From an uncultured Sphingomonas sp. (GTDB taxonomy: Bacteria; Pseudomonadota; Alphaproteobacteria; Sphingomonadales; Sphingomonadaceae), in contig CAJYSA010000113.1 in the NCBI GenBank assembly GCA_913777325.1, forward strand, positions 1 through 62,005: 62,005 bases of DNA, written 5' to 3'. Of this stretch, positions 43,714 to 52,827 are shown in pieces. The position numbers and the translations under genes are program-made. The notes below the pieces were generated by a model. That model searched no databases. It was not told the origin of the DNA and was given only the letters and a program-made list of their open reading frames with translations. Position 1 is the stretch's first letter; each line of letters opens with the position of its first letter.

Positions 43714-45030
43714 ATGGCCAACGTGCGGTTCGCGACGGTCCGGCGGCACCTGCTCGCGCAGGCGCCGTTATTGGCGGCGATGATCGCCGCCACCCCGGCG
43801 GCACATGCGCAGACCGCACGGTCGGTGCTCGATACCGGCATTCCGTTCGATCTGCCGCAGACCGATCGCGTGACGGTGTTGCAGCGCCCGCATCCGGAAA
43901 TCGACGCGATCGGCGTTCACGCCGGTGCGTTCCTGGTCTTTCCGCAGGTCGATCTGGCCGCCAACGCCACCAGCAACGTCTTCGGTGCCACGCGTGACGC
44001 GGTGTCGGACGGCTATGCCATCCTCGCGCCGAAGCTGGATGCACGCAGCGAGTGGTCGCGGCATCAGCTACTGGCGCACGCGCGCGGCAACTTCCGCCGC
44101 TATCTCAACAATCCGATCAAGAACGAAGACGGCTACGATATCGGGGTCGAGGGCCGGCTCGATATCGTGGGCGAATCGAACGTGCGTGCGGCGTTCAATG
44201 CCGACCGCATCTACATCAACCAATTGTCGGGCGATTTCCCGCGCTTCGCCGCCGCGTCGGTGCCGCTCGATCGGCAGGTGGCGTCGCTGCGCGGCACATG
44301 GGGGTTCAACCGGCTGCAACTGATCGGCGACGTCAACGTCACCCGGCTGAACTACAGCGACACGCGCGCGCTGGACGGTACGCTGATCGATCAGGATTAT
44401 CTCGATCGCACCGCCACACGGCTGACCGCGCGTGCCGAATACAACGTCTCCCCGGTTACGTCGCTGTTCGTGCAGGGCATCTACACAATGCATGCCTACA
44501 AGAACCGCGGCTTCGATTTCGACCGTAGTGGCGACGAACTGCGCGTGATCGGCGGCGCGGCGTTCGATCTCACCCCGTTGATCCGCACCCGCCTGGGCGT
44601 CGGATACCTGACGCGTCAATATGACGCGCCGGGCGTTGCCAGCCTGAACGGCCTCGCGCTTGATGCGCAGGTCGATTACCTCATCACGCAGTTGACGACG
44701 ATCAGCCTGTCGGCGCGTCGCGACGTGCGCGACGCGATCATCTTCGGCTCGCCGGGCTACACCGCGGCGCGGTTCGCGGCCGAGGTCGATCACGAATTGC
44801 TGCGCAACCTGATCCTGGTGGCCCGTGCGGACATCGAGAACGACGACTTCTCGCGCATCGATCGTACCGACACCCTGTACCACGTCGGGGCGAGTGCGCT
44901 GTACACGCTCAATCGGCAGGTGGTGCTGACGCCGTCGATCGATTATTCCAACCGCGACAGCAGCGGTGCGCAGATCGGACAGCGATTCAACGAACTGCGC
45001 GCAGGGCTGAGCCTGACGCTCCGGCGTTGA
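43714..45030 (+). CDS. Outer-membrane beta-barrel protein, second export module
   Basis: A 438-aa protein with a signal peptide (ending PAAHAQ, about residue 33), then repeated amphipathic strands and a C-terminal ELRAGLSLTLRR strand. It fits the outer-membrane beta-barrel family found after OPX genes in alphaproteobacterial EPS operons, and corresponds in position to the barrel at 12211-13428, with which it shares little visible sequence. Its predicted role is outer-membrane passage or anchoring of the polymer. Confidence 0.85.
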   Translation: MANVRFATVRRHLLAQAPLLAAMIAATPAAHAQTARSVLDTGIPFDLPQTDRVTVLQRPHPEIDAIGVHAGAFLVFPQVDLAANATSNVFGATRDAVSDGYAILAPKLDARSEWSRHQLLAHARGNFRRYLNNPIKNEDGYDIGVEGRLDIVGESNVRAAFNADRIYINQLSGDFPRFAAASVPLDRQVASLRGTWGFNRLQLIGDVNVTRLNYSDTRALDGTLIDQDYLDRTATRLTARAEYNVSPVTSLFVQGIYTMHAYKNRGFDFDRSGDELRVIGGAAFDLTPLIRTRLGVGYLTRQYDAPGVASLNGLALDAQVDYLITQLTTISLSARRDVRDAIIFGSPGYTAARFAAEVDHELLRNLILVARADIENDDFSRIDRTDTLYHVGASALYTLNRQVVLTPSIDYSNRDSSGAQIGQRFNELRAGLSLTLRR

Positions 45031-45062
45031 GCCGGAACGCGGGCGAGTAAAAAGGGTAAGCG

Positions 45063-47180
45063 ATGGCGGATGCGACGAACATGCGGCCCGAAGAACGCCA
45101 GGATTTGGCCGGGTTGTTTTCCCGCCTGAAACGGCACCTGCCGATCATCCTGGCCTGCATGGTGGCGATGATCGTGCTCGCCTGGGGGGTCGGCAAGATC
45201 CTGCCCAAGCGCTACACCGCCGCGGCGCAGCTGGAATATACCCCGCAGGACGCGATCGCGGGCACGCCGCAGGCGCAGCTGTCGGATCTGGCGCGCGACG
45301 CCAAGATCGATGCCGAGGTGCAGACGATGAAGTCGCTGCCGGTGGCGGTGCGCGTCGTCGAACAGCTCAAGCTCGACCGTGACCCAGAACTGCGCGCCGC
45401 CGCGAAGGATTTCGTCACCGATGCGGCGACGGGCCGGCAGGCGATCGCCGGTGCGCTGCTCGCCAATCTGAGCGCCGCGCGCGTCGGCACCACCTCGCTG
45501 TTCGAGGTGGGTTATACCGACAAGAACCCGCTGAAGGCGATGCAGATCGCCAACGCCTTCGCGCAGGCCTTCATGGTCGAGGACATGCAGACCAAGGTCG
45601 CGCAGTTCCGCGACGTCGACGGGCGGCTGAACGGCCAGTTGGACGAACTGCGCCGCAAGCTGGAGCAGGCCGACGCCGCCGTCGCCGCGTTCCGCCTGCG
45701 CAACAACCTGCTCGGCCTTCCCGATTCAGTAACCGCCGAGCAGGAGATCGCCTCGATCCGCGGCCAGCTCGCTTCCGCGCGCGCCGAGGAAGCGGCGGCG
45801 CGTGCCCGCAGCAGCGCCAGCGGCTCGACGATTGTCGGCGGCGGCACCAACAGCCCGTACAGCACGCAGACAATGTCGACGCTGCGCCAGCAGCGCGCGC
45901 AGGTCGCGGCGCGCGTCGCATCGCTCCAGTCGCGCTATGGCGAGCGCTATCCGGCGCTGGCCGATGCCCGCAAGGAGCTCGACGCGATCGACGCGCAGCT
46001 TTCGCGCGAGATGCGCGACCTGTCGCGCTCGGCGGGCAACGCTACCCAGGCCGCCGGCTCGACCGCCGCCTCGCTGGAGGCGAGCCTCGCCGCCGCGCAG
46101 GCGCGCCTCGCCAATAACGTCCGTGCCTCGGTCGAACTCGCCGACCTGCAGCGTACCGCGCAGAACGCGCGCGACGCCTATCAGCAATTGCTGACCACCA
46201 GCACGCAGCAGAATGCGCAGCAATCGATCATGCGCCCCGACAGCCGCATCGCCGCACCCGCGACGCTGCCGCTGACCCCCAGCTCGCCGAACGTCCCCGT
46301 GCTGATGTTCATGGGCGCGGTCGCCGGCCTCGCGATCGGGCTGGGCATTGCCTACGTCCGCGAACGCTGGGTGCAGGGGCTGGATACGGTCGACGACATC
46401 GAGACGATGCTCGGCGTCGACTATTTCAACAGCGTCCCGACCCCAGCCTCGTCGATCGAAAAGCCGCGCACCAGCGATCCGGCGGAGGCGGCGCTGCTGC
46501 ACCCGCTGTCGGCCTATACCGAGGCCTATCGCAACCTGGCGACCAGCATGAGCTTCACGGTGGCGGGGGTGCCGGGCGGCAAGATCCTGGGCATCACCTC
46601 GGCGCTTCCCAAGGAGGGCAAGACCACGACGTCGACCTCGGTCGCGCGCGTGCTGGCAACCGGCGGCTCGCGCACGCTGTTGATGGACACCGATCTGCGC
46701 CGCCGCTCGGTATCGGTCGCGCTGGCGCCGCAGGCCCGCGTGGGGTTGGGCGAGGTGTTGGCCGGCACCGCGACGCTCGACGACGTGATCCTGCGCGAGG
46801 AGCAGACCGGGCTCGACGTGCTGCCGCTGGCACCGACCGTCGGCACCTCGTCGCACATCTTCGAGACGCCCGAGTTCACCGCGCTGATCGCCGAGCTGCG
46901 CCAGCGGTACGAGCATGTCGTGGTCGATACCGCGCCGGTGCTCGCGGTCGCCGACACGCGCGTCCTGGCGCATCATTTCGACGCGCTGGCGCTGCTCGTG
47001 CGCTGGCGGTCGACCCCGGCGCGCGCCGCCCGCGCCGCGCTGCACCAGATCACCTCGGTCGGTGCGGGCGTTACCGGCGTCGCGCTCACGATGGTCAACC
47101 TGAAGGTGCAGGCGCAGTCGGGCTTTGGCGATCCGTCCTACTACGCCGACTACATGAAGGACTATTACGCGAAGTCGTGA
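45063..47180 (+). CDS. Wzc-type tyrosine autokinase / co-polymerase
   Basis: A 705-aa fused protein: Wzz domain with TM1 at about 27-47, a periplasmic coiled coil (about 185-390), TM2 near 415-435, then a cytoplasmic BY-kinase domain. The Walker A is SALPKEGKT (Lys about 520), the Walker A' is LLMDTDLRR, the Walker B is VVVDTAPV, and the C-terminus has a Tyr cluster (SYYADYMKDYYAKS). Autophosphorylation cycles should control chain length and export. In the first module these functions are split into two genes, so the two modules are of different types. Confidence 0.95.
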   Translation: MADATNMRPEERQDLAGLFSRLKRHLPIILACMVAMIVLAWGVGKILPKRYTAAAQLEYTPQDAIAGTPQAQLSDLARDAKIDAEVQTMKSLPVAVRVVEQLKLDRDPELRAAAKDFVTDAATGRQAIAGALLANLSAARVGTTSLFEVGYTDKNPLKAMQIANAFAQAFMVEDMQTKVAQFRDVDGRLNGQLDELRRKLEQADAAVAAFRLRNNLLGLPDSVTAEQEIASIRGQLASARAEEAAARARSSASGSTIVGGGTNSPYSTQTMSTLRQQRAQVAARVASLQSRYGERYPALADARKELDAIDAQLSREMRDLSRSAGNATQAAGSTAASLEASLAAAQARLANNVRASVELADLQRTAQNARDAYQQLLTTSTQQNAQQSIMRPDSRIAAPATLPLTPSSPNVPVLMFMGAVAGLAIGLGIAYVRERWVQGLDTVDDIETMLGVDYFNSVPTPASSIEKPRTSDPAEAALLHPLSAYTEAYRNLATSMSFTVAGVPGGKILGITSALPKEGKTTTSTSVARVLATGGSRTLLMDTDLRRRSVSVALAPQARVGLGEVLAGTATLDDVILREEQTGLDVLPLAPTVGTSSHIFETPEFTALIAELRQRYEHVVVDTAPVLAVADTRVLAHHFDALALLVRWRSTPARAARAALHQITSVGAGVTGVALTMVNLKVQAQSGFGDPSYYADYMKDYYAKS

Positions 47181-47202
47181 TCCGGTCGCGACCGGCTCCG
47201 TG

Positions 47203-48501
47203 ATGGCGGCGTCCCAGCCCCTGCCCCTGGCGGCCCGCCTGCGCGACCGGCGGCTGGCCCGCGTGTTCGCGCTGGCCGATCAGGGTTTCCAGGGGCTGGG
47301 CAGTATCGCCGCCAGCGCGATCCTGGGACGCCACCTGCCCCCGGATGACTTCGGCGCGGTCGGCGTGGCGATCGGCGCATATTATTTTGTCGCCGGCTTT
47401 CACCGCTCGCTGATCACGCTGCCCTACGTCACCGAGCATCGCGATGCGCGCGATGCCGCCGACGATCGCCGCTATCATTCCGACTGGTGGTGGCTAAACG
47501 TCGCCGCCGCGCTGGCATTGGCGATCGCGCTGGTGGCAATCGCTGCTGCGGTGCAGGTCGCGCTCCCCGCGCAGCGCTGGCTGGCGCAACCACTGGCGCT
47601 GGGCGCCGCGATCACCCCGCCGCTGCTCGCCGCCGATTTCGTGCGCCGGTGGTTCTACAAGCATGAACGTGCCTGGGCGGCGGCGCTGGTCTCCACGTTG
47701 TTCTTCGTCGCGCTGATCGGCGGCGCCTTGCTTGCGGCGACGCTGCGCCCCGATGCGGTCGCGGGCGCGCTGGCCTGGGGCGCCGCCGCGACGCTCGCCA
47801 CAATTGCCGCGCTGGTCGTTCTCCGCCCCGCGCGCCCTGCCGCCGCCCGCGCCTGGAGCCGCTTCGCCCCGCATGGGCGCTTCGCGGGCTGGCTGGCGCT
47901 GAACATCTTCCCCTACACGGTCTACAGCACCGCGACGGTCGTGATCCTGATCGGCGCGCTGCTCGGGCCCGGCGCGGCGGCGGTCTTCACCGCGGCGCGC
48001 ACGCTCACCAATCCGGCGGTCAGCATCGTCTCGGCGATCGATTCCACCGACAAGCCCCGCGCCGCCGCCGCACTGGCGCAAGGCGGCACGCCCGGCCTGC
48101 GCCATGCGATCGGCGGCACGCGCCGCACGCTGATCGTGCTGACCGGCGGGTATCTGGCACTGGTCGCGCTATTCGCGCACCCGCTGATCGCGCTGGTCTT
48201 CCACGGCCAATATGCCGGGGTGGAACGTGACGTGCAGTTGCTGTGCGCCGCCTTCTTCCTGTTCTGCCTCAACCAGCCGTCGGAGACGCTGCTGATCGTC
48301 CTGCGCGCCAGCCGCACGATGTTCGTCACGCGCGCCGCCACCGCGCTGGTCACGCTCGCGGCGCTGGTGCTCGCGATCCCGCACGGCGTGGCAGGCATGG
48401 CGATCGCCATCGCAGTCAGCCAGCTTGCCAATATCCTGCTGCTGGCGCTGGCCGAGCGGCATGCGCTCACCCGTCACCGCCTGTCGGAGCCTTCGGCATG
48501 A
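47203..48501 (+). CDS. Polysaccharide flippase-like membrane protein (MOP superfamily)
   Basis: A 432-aa protein with about twelve hydrophobic segments; FALADQGFQGLGSIAASAILGRHLPPDDFGAVG at the N-terminus resembles Wzx/lipopolysaccharide flippases. It lies directly after the Wzc-type kinase and before a GT2 gene (ATGA overlap), so it most likely flips the repeat unit of the second module. An ATG at 47203 or a GTG at 47200 could start it; the ribosome site is weak. It is very Ala-rich and diverged, so the family call is less sure than for 39267-40661. Confidence 0.85.
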   Translation: MAASQPLPLAARLRDRRLARVFALADQGFQGLGSIAASAILGRHLPPDDFGAVGVAIGAYYFVAGFHRSLITLPYVTEHRDARDAADDRRYHSDWWWLNVAAALALAIALVAIAAAVQVALPAQRWLAQPLALGAAITPPLLAADFVRRWFYKHERAWAAALVSTLFFVALIGGALLAATLRPDAVAGALAWGAAATLATIAALVVLRPARPAAARAWSRFAPHGRFAGWLALNIFPYTVYSTATVVILIGALLGPGAAAVFTAARTLTNPAVSIVSAIDSTDKPRAAAALAQGGTPGLRHAIGGTRRTLIVLTGGYLALVALFAHPLIALVFHGQYAGVERDVQLLCAAFFLFCLNQPSETLLIVLRASRTMFVTRAATALVTLAALVLAIPHGVAGMAIAIAVSQLANILLLALAERHALTRHRLSEPSA

Positions 48502-49391
48502 CGATCCGCTTTTCCGTCGTGGTGCTCACCTATGCGCGCGACCAGATCCTCGCCGATACGCTAGCGCGCCTCCACGATCGCCTGGGTCCGCGCGACGACT
48601 ACGAGGTGATCCTGGTCGACAACAATGCCGCGCGCGACACGCGTGCGGCGCTGCTCGCCCCGTTCCCGCACCACCAATATCTGTTTTCCGGCGGGAACAA
48701 GGGCGTTCACGCGCGCAACGACGGGTTCGACGCGGCGCGCGGCGAGTACATCGTGCTGCTCGATGACGACGTGCTGGTCGAAACGCCCGCCATGCTCGAC
48801 CTGTTCGCGGCGCGGTTCGCCGAGGACGACCGGCTGGGCGCGATCACCATACGCAAGCATGTGCGTGGCGAGACGCGCAGGCGGGTGGACCTGATCCCGC
48901 ACACCGCCAAGGACGTCGATCTCACGCAGACCTTCCTCACCTTCCGCTTCGTCGGCGGGTGCGTCGCATTCCGCACCGCGTGCCTGCATCAGGTCGGCGG
49001 GTTCCTGCCCGATTTCTTCTACGGGCTGGAGGAGATCGAGCTGTCGTACCGGATCATCGATGCCGGGTGGCGGATCCGTTACGATCCGGCGGTCAGTTGC
49101 GAGGAACTGGAGCATCCCGCCGGACGCGACGCGAAGAAGCGGGTCCAGACGCAACGGCTGGCGAACAAATATATCATCAGCTACCTTCGGATGCCGTTTC
49201 CGGAGGTGTTGGTGAACGCCGCGCTGTTCACGCCCTATCTGCTGATCCGCCAGCGCGGCCAGGCCAGCGTGCTGGGTGCCGTGCGACAATTCCTCGCGTG
49301 GCGCGCGCGCCCGGGCCGGCCGCCGCGTCAGGCGATCTCGCGCGAAACCGCCGCCTATATCCGCGCCTGTGGCGGGTCGGTGTGGCGATGA
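48498..49391 (+). CDS. Family 2 glycosyltransferase
   Basis: A 297-aa GT2 enzyme. The core begins RFSVVVLTYARDQILADTL, then VDNNAARDTR, SGGNKGVHARNDG and the metal site VLLDDDV; a GGFLPDFFYGLEEIELSYRI block is the usual acceptor-side motif. The C-terminal part is basic with an amphipathic helix. No membrane segment is strong. The start overlaps the flippase stop and the end overlaps the GH16 gene (ATGA), so it belongs to the 43124-52730 operon. Confidence 0.9.
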   Translation: MTIRFSVVVLTYARDQILADTLARLHDRLGPRDDYEVILVDNNAARDTRAALLAPFPHHQYLFSGGNKGVHARNDGFDAARGEYIVLLDDDVLVETPAMLDLFAARFAEDDRLGAITIRKHVRGETRRRVDLIPHTAKDVDLTQTFLTFRFVGGCVAFRTACLHQVGGFLPDFFYGLEEIELSYRIIDAGWRIRYDPAVSCEELEHPAGRDAKKRVQTQRLANKYIISYLRMPFPEVLVNAALFTPYLLIRQRGQASVLGAVRQFLAWRARPGRPPRQAISRETAAYIRACGGSVWR

Positions 49392-50260
49392 TCGTGCGCG
49401 CGCTGCTGCTCGCCGCGGCGCTCTGGGCCGGCTGGTCCGCGTCCGGTGGCGCGACGCTCGATCGCGCCGCGCTCCGCCCGGTCTTCACGGACGATTTCGA
49501 TCGCGCGCCCGATTTCTGGGATGCGCAGAAGAACCCGCGTGGCCGATGGAAGACGAATTACTGGTTCGGCGTTCAGCCGACGCGCGCCGAAAAGGGCTGG
49601 GAGCCGCGTACGCTTACCCCCAATGGCGAGCTGCAATATTACGGCGATCCAGCGGCGGGCATGTCGGCGTTCGAATGGAAGCCCGGCACGCTGACGATCG
49701 CGGCGCGCCCCAATCCGTATCGCGCCGATCCGGCGACCAACCATCTGCCGTATCTGTCGGGCCTCATTACCACCGAACGGTCGTTCCACTTCACTTACGG
49801 CTATGTCGAGGCGCGGGTGGCGTTGCCGTCGGGCAAGGGACTGTGGCCCGCCTTCTGGCTGCTCCCCGTCCCGCAGGAGAAGGACGGGAAGCCGCAACAG
49901 CCGCCGCCCACCGAGATCGACGTGTTCGAATCGATCGGCGAACCGGGGAAGCTGTATTTCACCTGGTTCCCGAACTTACCCCAGCAACAGAAGAAGCCCG
50001 ACGGCATGGCCTGGGCGAGCGGCGCCGATCTGTCGCAATTCCACACCTACGGCATGATGGTCACGCCCAAGGAGCTGATATGGTATTTCGACGATCGCGC
50101 GGTGCGTCGCGTGCCCAATCGTGATTACCACCAGCCCCTCTATATGCTCCTGAATCTCGCGATCGGCGGCCATTGGCCCGGCGCGCCGGCGTCGGATCAG
50201 AAATGGCCGGCGCGGATGAAGATCGACTGGGTGCGCGGCTATCGGCTGACCGGCCGGTGA
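49388..50260 (+). CDS. Glycoside hydrolase family 16 protein, exported
   Basis: A 290-aa beta-glucanase-like enzyme. It has a signal peptide (1-22), a beta-jelly-roll body, and the catalytic ExDxxE motif as EIDVFE (Glu176, Asp178, Glu181). Aromatic residues before it (GLWPAFWLLP) form the usual substrate cleft. GH16 members cut or transglycosylate beta-1,3/1,4-glucans and related polymers. Inside an export operon it is likely to trim or release the polymer in the periplasm, comparable to ExoK/ExsH-type enzymes. It overlaps both neighbours. Confidence 0.93.
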   Translation: MIVRALLLAAALWAGWSASGGATLDRAALRPVFTDDFDRAPDFWDAQKNPRGRWKTNYWFGVQPTRAEKGWEPRTLTPNGELQYYGDPAAGMSAFEWKPGTLTIAARPNPYRADPATNHLPYLSGLITTERSFHFTYGYVEARVALPSGKGLWPAFWLLPVPQEKDGKPQQPPPTEIDVFESIGEPGKLYFTWFPNLPQQQKKPDGMAWASGADLSQFHTYGMMVTPKELIWYFDDRAVRRVPNRDYHQPLYMLLNLAIGGHWPGAPASDQKWPARMKIDWVRGYRLTGR

Positions 50261-51069
50261 GCGTCGTGTCGCGCCTGGGGTTGGGCGGCAGCAAGTTCGG
50301 TTCCTTCGCCAATCCCGCCCCCGCCGCCGACAGCGAGCGGCTGGTCCGTGCGGCGCTGGATCTGGGCGTCACCGTCCTCGATACTGCGAGCATCTATGGA
50401 CAGGGCGATAGCGAACGGATCATCGGACGCGCGATCGCCGCGCGCCGTGACGCCGCCTTCGTCGTCACCAAGGGCGGGCAGACCTTCTCCGCGAAATACC
50501 GGCTGCTGCGCACCGCGAAACCGGTGATCCGCGCGGTGCTGGCGCGACGCGGCGGCGCGGCCAACGTCGTCACCGCCAGCCGCGGCGATGCGGTGCGCGC
50601 CGACTGGCGCCCGCGTGCGATCATCGCCAGCCTGGAGGGATCGCTGAAGCGCCTGCGCACCGATCGGGTCGAGGCGTTCCTGCTCCACAGCCCACCCGCG
50701 CATGTCGCCGCCGATGCCGATCTTGCACTCGCGCTGGTGGCGGCGCGTGGCGCGGGCAAGGCGTTGCGGATCGGTGTGTCGTGTGACGATCTCGCCACCC
50801 TCGATGCCGCGCTGGATCAGCCGGGCTATGACGTGCTGGAACTGCCGTGGGACGTGTTGGCGACGCTCGGCCGCCGTGCCGAAGTGATCGCCAAACGCGG
50901 GCATCTGGTCATCGCGCGTGAGGTCGTGACGCTCCAGCCCACGCTCACCCCGGCGCAGGCGGTGGCGCGCGCGATCGCGCATCCGTCGGTCGATTGTACG
51001 GTCGTCGGCACCGGCAGGCCCGAACATCTGCGCGCGCTCGCCGCGATCGCGCGCGGGTCGGCGCGATGA
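50257..51069 (+). CDS. Aldo/keto reductase
   Basis: A 270-aa NAD(P)H-dependent oxidoreductase with a TIM-barrel pattern. The catalytic tetrad is visible: Asp and Tyr in DTASIYG (near 43-48), Lys in VVTKGG and His in LLHSPP. The C-terminal cofactor-binding segment is VVGTGRPEHL. The start is a GTG overlapping the GH16 stop (GTGA), and its TGA overlaps the ATG of the GMC oxidoreductase. The substrate is unknown; the context suggests a keto-sugar or lipid-linked sugar, possibly produced by the neighbouring oxidoreductase. Confidence 0.9.
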   Translation: MSVVSRLGLGGSKFGSFANPAPAADSERLVRAALDLGVTVLDTASIYGQGDSERIIGRAIAARRDAAFVVTKGGQTFSAKYRLLRTAKPVIRAVLARRGGAANVVTASRGDAVRADWRPRAIIASLEGSLKRLRTDRVEAFLLHSPPAHVAADADLALALVAARGAGKALRIGVSCDDLATLDAALDQPGYDVLELPWDVLATLGRRAEVIAKRGHLVIAREVVTLQPTLTPAQAVARAIAHPSVDCTVVGTGRPEHLRALAAIARGSAR

Positions 51070-52730
51070 TCATCGACGCGCGCCGTGCCGGGCTGCCGGA
51101 TCGGATCGAGGCTGATCTGGTGATCGTCGGTGCCGGTCCGGCCGGCATCACGCTGGCGCTGGCAATGCAGGATGCGGGCCGCGACGTGGTGCTGGTGGAG
51201 GCGGGCGGAGACCGCTTCGACAAGGCCGGGCAGGACATGCTGCGCGCGCAATCGGTGTCGCCATCCGCGCATTCGCCGGGCGAGATGTATCGTCGGCGTC
51301 AGCTTGGCGGCACCAGCGCGGTCTGGGGCGGCCGTTGCATCCCCTTCGATCCGATCGACATGGAGCATCGTCCATGGATGCCGCACGCCCGCTGGCCGAT
51401 CACGCACGCGGAGGTCGCGTGTTTCTATCCGCAGGCGATGGCGCTGGCGGAGGCGGGTGCCCCCGACGTCGATGCCGCCGCGGCCGATCCGTCACAGCCG
51501 CCCGCGCTTCCCGGCAGCGACGACGATGTGGTGACGGACCGGATCGAACGCTTCAGCCACCCCACCGATTTCGGTGGCTGGTATCGGCGCCAGATGGCGC
51601 AGGCGCCCCGGTTGCGCGTCCTCACCCACGCGCCGGTCGAACAGATCCTGACCGATGGCGCGCAGGCGACCGGGGTGCGGCTGCGCTTGCCCGGCGATGC
51701 CCGGGTCATCGTCGCCGCGCCGTGCGTCGTCGTCGCGGCGGGCGGGATCGAGACCGCGCGGCTGTTGCTCGCCAGCGACGAGGTACATCCCGCCGGGCTC
51801 GGCAATGCGCGCGACCTGGTCGGGCGTTTCTATCAATGCCATCTGGAGGGGACGCTGGGCACGATTGCGTTCCACCCGCCCGCCGGCCATGCCGCGTTCG
51901 ATTATTTCCGCTCGCGCGACGGCGTATACTGCCGCCGCTACCTGTGGCTGTCGCCGGCGGCGCAGCGGCGCGAGCGGCTGGCGGGGATGGTGCTGCGGCC
52001 CGCGCACCCGAGCATCGTCGATCCGGTGCATCGCCATCCCGTGCTGTCGGCGATGTACCTCGCCAAGAGCATGATCGTCCCCGAATACGCTCGCAAGATG
52101 ACCGCGCTGGAGCATGACGAGCGCGCGCGGCGCGGCGGATCGGCGGCGGCGTTCCATGCCGCCCACCTGCGCAACGTCGCGCTCGGTGCGCCCCGGCTGG
52201 CGCGGTTCGGCATGGACTGGACACGTCGGCGGATATTGGCGCGCCGCAAATTGCCGAGCGTGCTCCTGGCCGATCCCGCCGGCGTCTACCCGCTCGACCT
52301 GAACGGCGAGCAGGAGCCGCATTACGACAGCCGCGTGATGCTGGGGCACGAACGCGATGCGCTGGGGATCCGTCGCGCGGTCATCGACTGGCGCTGCACC
52401 GCCGCCGATCGCGCGCGGATGATCGCCGGCGTGCGCGTGATCGCGGCGGCGGTGAATCGCGGCGGCGACGCGACGATCACGCTCACCGACGAACAGGCAC
52501 AGGCGTGGAGCGACCATCCGGTGCCCGTCGGGGGCCACCATATCGGCACCGCGCGCATGGCGGACGATCCGTCCGAGGGCGTGTGCGACCGCGATGCGCA
52601 GGTATTCGGCACGCGCGGCCTGTATATCGCGGGCGCCGCCGCCTTCCCCACCTCCAGCTTCGCGAACCCCACGCTGACGCTGCTGGCACTGACGCTGCGG
52701 CTGGCGGAGCATCTGCGCCGTACCGGCTGA
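51066..52730 (+). CDS. GMC-family FAD oxidoreductase
   Basis: A 554-aa flavoprotein. The N-terminal FAD fold is DLVIVGAGPAGITLALAMQ (about 17-35), followed by RRRQLGGTSAVWGGRC, and VVAAGGIETARLLL in the middle. The C-terminal domain has GGHHIGTARM (catalytic His region), a GLYIAGAAAFPTSSFANPTLTLLAL block, and the Asn of FANPT. It belongs to the GMC_oxred_C group (glucose/choline/alcohol oxidase relatives, including bacterial sugar dehydrogenases). It is translationally coupled to the aldo/keto reductase and ends the second export operon. It probably oxidises a sugar hydroxyl; the acceptor is unknown. Confidence 0.9.
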   Translation: MIIDARRAGLPDRIEADLVIVGAGPAGITLALAMQDAGRDVVLVEAGGDRFDKAGQDMLRAQSVSPSAHSPGEMYRRRQLGGTSAVWGGRCIPFDPIDMEHRPWMPHARWPITHAEVACFYPQAMALAEAGAPDVDAAAADPSQPPALPGSDDDVVTDRIERFSHPTDFGGWYRRQMAQAPRLRVLTHAPVEQILTDGAQATGVRLRLPGDARVIVAAPCVVVAAGGIETARLLLASDEVHPAGLGNARDLVGRFYQCHLEGTLGTIAFHPPAGHAAFDYFRSRDGVYCRRYLWLSPAAQRRERLAGMVLRPAHPSIVDPVHRHPVLSAMYLAKSMIVPEYARKMTALEHDERARRGGSAAAFHAAHLRNVALGAPRLARFGMDWTRRRILARRKLPSVLLADPAGVYPLDLNGEQEPHYDSRVMLGHERDALGIRRAVIDWRCTAADRARMIAGVRVIAAAVNRGGDATITLTDEQAQAWSDHPVPVGGHHIGTARMADDPSEGVCDRDAQVFGTRGLYIAGAAAFPTSSFANPTLTLLALTLRLAEHLRRTG

Positions 52731-52827
52731 GCATGGATCGGCGCGGCTGTCGCATAACCGACGCACGAACGTCACGCGCCCGCAACAGCCACGCGCCAGA
52801 CACATCGGTTAACAGGGAGTTAATTCG

